NCBI GenBank assembly: GCA_030628245.1
Contig: DAOVRI010000095.1
Span: 1 to 6,605 of the forward strand
From: Dehalococcoidales bacterium
Lineage (GTDB): Bacteria > Chloroflexota > Dehalococcoidia > Dehalococcoidales > RBG-16-60-22
Length of the DNA stretch: 6,605 nt
Direction: 5' to 3'
The notes beneath the pieces are model-generated. The model ran no database searches and had not been told where the DNA came from. It was given only the letters and a program-made list of their open reading frames with translations. A program made the position numbers and the translations under genes. This document shows, piece by piece, positions 5,354 to 6,605 of the stretch. Numbering within the stretch: position 1 is the first letter of the stretch; each line of letters begins with the position of its first letter.

Positions 5354-6520
5354 ATGGCCCTTAGCGATTTGAAGGAATGGCTCTACGGATGTACGCATTG
5401 CGGCACCTGTAAGAGTGTCCTGGATATATTTACGCCCGTCTGCCCCGCCGGAGAAAGGTACCAGCTTGAGTCCTATTTTCCATCGGGGAAAATGCTGATA
5501 GCCAGGGGGGTTGTCAACGGCGTACTGAATCTGGACGACGATATACTGGACAGGATATATGCCTGCACCGGCTGTCTTTCCTGCGAACAGCAGTGCGGTG
5601 TCTACCACCGCCAGCACATCTTTGATACCGTCCAGGCACTCCGTACGGAAGCCGTGACGCAGGGTAATCTGAATCCCGCCTACATGATTATGGTCGAAAG
5701 CCTGAAGAAGGACGACAACGTCTTCGGCAAACCCAAGGCGGAACGCGGGGACTGGGCCAGGGACATGGGAATAAAGGACGCCGGGCAGGAAAAGGTGGAC
5801 GTTGCCTACCACGCCGGCTGCATGCTCTCCTTCGAGCCCGAGCTGTGGGAGGTGCCCCGGAGCGCTATTAACCTCCTGAAAGCCGCCGGTGCGGATGTCG
5901 GCATCATGGGCATGGAGGAATCCTGCTGCGGCGGCCATGCCTACGAAATCGGCTATATGGGGGAATTCACCAAGTACGCCGAGCATTTCATGGAGACCTT
6001 CAACTCGCTGGGCGTGAGCCGGGTCGTTACCTCGTGCTCGGACGGCTACAGCACGTTCAAAAAACTCTACCCTAAAGTCAATATCCCCATGAAGTTCGAC
6101 GTGCTGCACATGGTAGAGTACCTCGACCGGTCGCTAAAGGACGGGAAACTCAAATTCACGAAAAGGTTGCCCATGAAGGTCACCTATCACGACCCCTGCC
6201 ACCTGGGAAGACATCTGGGGGACGACGGCGTCTACGAGCCTCCCCGGGACGTATTGAAGAACGTACCGGGAATCGAGCTGGTGGAGATGGAACGCAACCG
6301 TCAAAATGCCTGGTGCTGCGGGGCCGGTGTCAGCCAGGCCGACCCCGATTTAGCCCTGTGGACCGCCAACGAGCGACTCAAGGAAGCGAAAGCCACCGGC
6401 GCCACGGCGCTCGTTACCAGCTGTCCCTGGTGCGAAAGGAATTTCAGGGACGCCGTTAAAGAGTACGGGGAAGATATCGAGATTTACGACATTGCCGAAA
6501 TCGCACATAAGGCGCTGTAA
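5354..6520 (+). CDS. HdrD/GlcF-like (Fe-S)-binding protein with two ferredoxin clusters and two CCG domains
   Basis: This 388-residue cytoplasmic protein belongs to the broad family of HdrD, GlpC, GlcF and LutA, which move electrons to or from thiols/disulfides, quinones or partner dehydrogenases. The N-terminus binds two [4Fe-4S] clusters: C13-x2-C16-x2-C19 with a distant C30-P, and C71-x2-C74-x2-C77-x3-C81. CCG domain 1 has C156, C191-C192-G and C228, but the final Cys of CxxC is G231. CCG domain 2 is complete: C282, C321-C322-G, and C357-x2-C360. A complete CCG domain can hold the noncubane [4Fe-4S] cluster described for HdrB, so domain 2 is the likely active one. There is no membrane segment and no flavin domain; a FAD-linked oxidase, acyl-CoA dehydrogenase/ETF or HdrA-like partner may lie downstream, outside the window. 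Codon use is more G+C-rich at third positions than in the regulator. The family call is firm; the substrate is unknown. Confidence 0.9.
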   Translation: MALSDLKEWLYGCTHCGTCKSVLDIFTPVCPAGERYQLESYFPSGKMLIARGVVNGVLNLDDDILDRIYACTGCLSCEQQCGVYHRQHIFDTVQALRTEAVTQGNLNPAYMIMVESLKKDDNVFGKPKAERGDWARDMGIKDAGQEKVDVAYHAGCMLSFEPELWEVPRSAINLLKAAGADVGIMGMEESCCGGHAYEIGYMGEFTKYAEHFMETFNSLGVSRVVTSCSDGYSTFKKLYPKVNIPMKFDVLHMVEYLDRSLKDGKLKFTKRLPMKVTYHDPCHLGRHLGDDGVYEPPRDVLKNVPGIELVEMERNRQNAWCCGAGVSQADPDLALWTANERLKEAKATGATALVTSCPWCERNFRDAVKEYGEDIEIYDIAEIAHKAL

Positions 6521-6605
6521 AGACATTAAAAATGAAAATCAGGGGGCAGACATAACTACTTCGAGGATATCGGGGAGGCGGTGAAACTGATATAGCAACT
6601 CTCTA
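6521..6605. other. Downstream tail, no supported gene
   Basis: No terminator hairpin or complete gene is visible. ATG at 6531 gives only seven codons, and GTG after GGGGAGG near 6575 gives only four. A 20-codon open stretch in another frame ends at the TAG near 6594 and is too short to judge. Confidence 0.5.

Noticed and set aside
5297..6109. Minus-strand 270-codon open frame
   Set aside because: It is antisense to the HdrD-like gene, rich in His, Val and Gly as expected for a shadow of a G+C-rich gene, and begins opposite the well-defined cysteine motifs.
1..6605. CRISPR array, tRNA, rRNA or insertion sequence
   Set aside because: No regularly spaced direct repeats, tRNA cloverleaf, rRNA-like stretch or transposase motif was seen on either strand.

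Overview
The window looks like part of the genome of a strictly anaerobic bacterium. Four of its six supported genes are a regulator and three subunits of a soluble flavin/iron-sulfur NADH dehydrogenase module. A fifth encodes a heterodisulfide-reductase-like iron-sulfur protein, and the sixth is a membrane protein cut by the window edge. Such sets are common in Dehalococcoidia-type Chloroflexota, Desulfobacterota and Peptococcaceae-type Firmicutes. The sequence alone does not decide among these, and I offer the lineage only as an inference.

Layout: (1) 1-253, minus strand: the N-terminal part of a small multi-pass membrane protein. (2) 254-587: no gene. It holds a candidate promoter for that membrane protein, a 20-bp near-palindrome centred on CTAGCTAG, and a clear rho-independent terminator for the next gene. 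(3) 588-1577, minus strand: a GAF / coiled-coil / LuxR-type HTH regulator. (4) 1578-1743: a divergent control region with A+T-rich inverted repeats and candidate promoters in both directions. (5) 1744-4782, plus strand: a tight three-gene operon of NuoE/HoxE-like, NuoF/HydB-like and HoxU/NuoG-N-terminus-like subunits. (6) 4783-5353: a long gap of uneven composition with possible gene relics, several inverted repeats and a TGTCATTC...GAATGACA hairpin element. (7) 5354-6520, plus strand: an HdrD/GlcF-like protein with two ferredoxin-type clusters and two CCG domains. (8) 6521-6605: a tail with nothing firm.

How the genes may work together: the NuoF-like protein carries the FMN and NAD(H) sites and passes electrons through clusters on all three subunits. 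No catalytic terminal subunit (hydrogenase, formate dehydrogenase or other) lies in the window, so the electron acceptor is unknown. The HoxU-like subunit lacks the usual His-Cys3 cluster motif and has an extra cysteine-rich tail, which may be the docking or exit point for an unusual partner. The HdrD-like protein is a candidate for thiol/disulfide or electron-transfer chemistry, but 571 bases and a repeat element separate it from the operon, so a functional link is speculative. The divergent GAF-LuxR protein is the best candidate for the operon's regulator.
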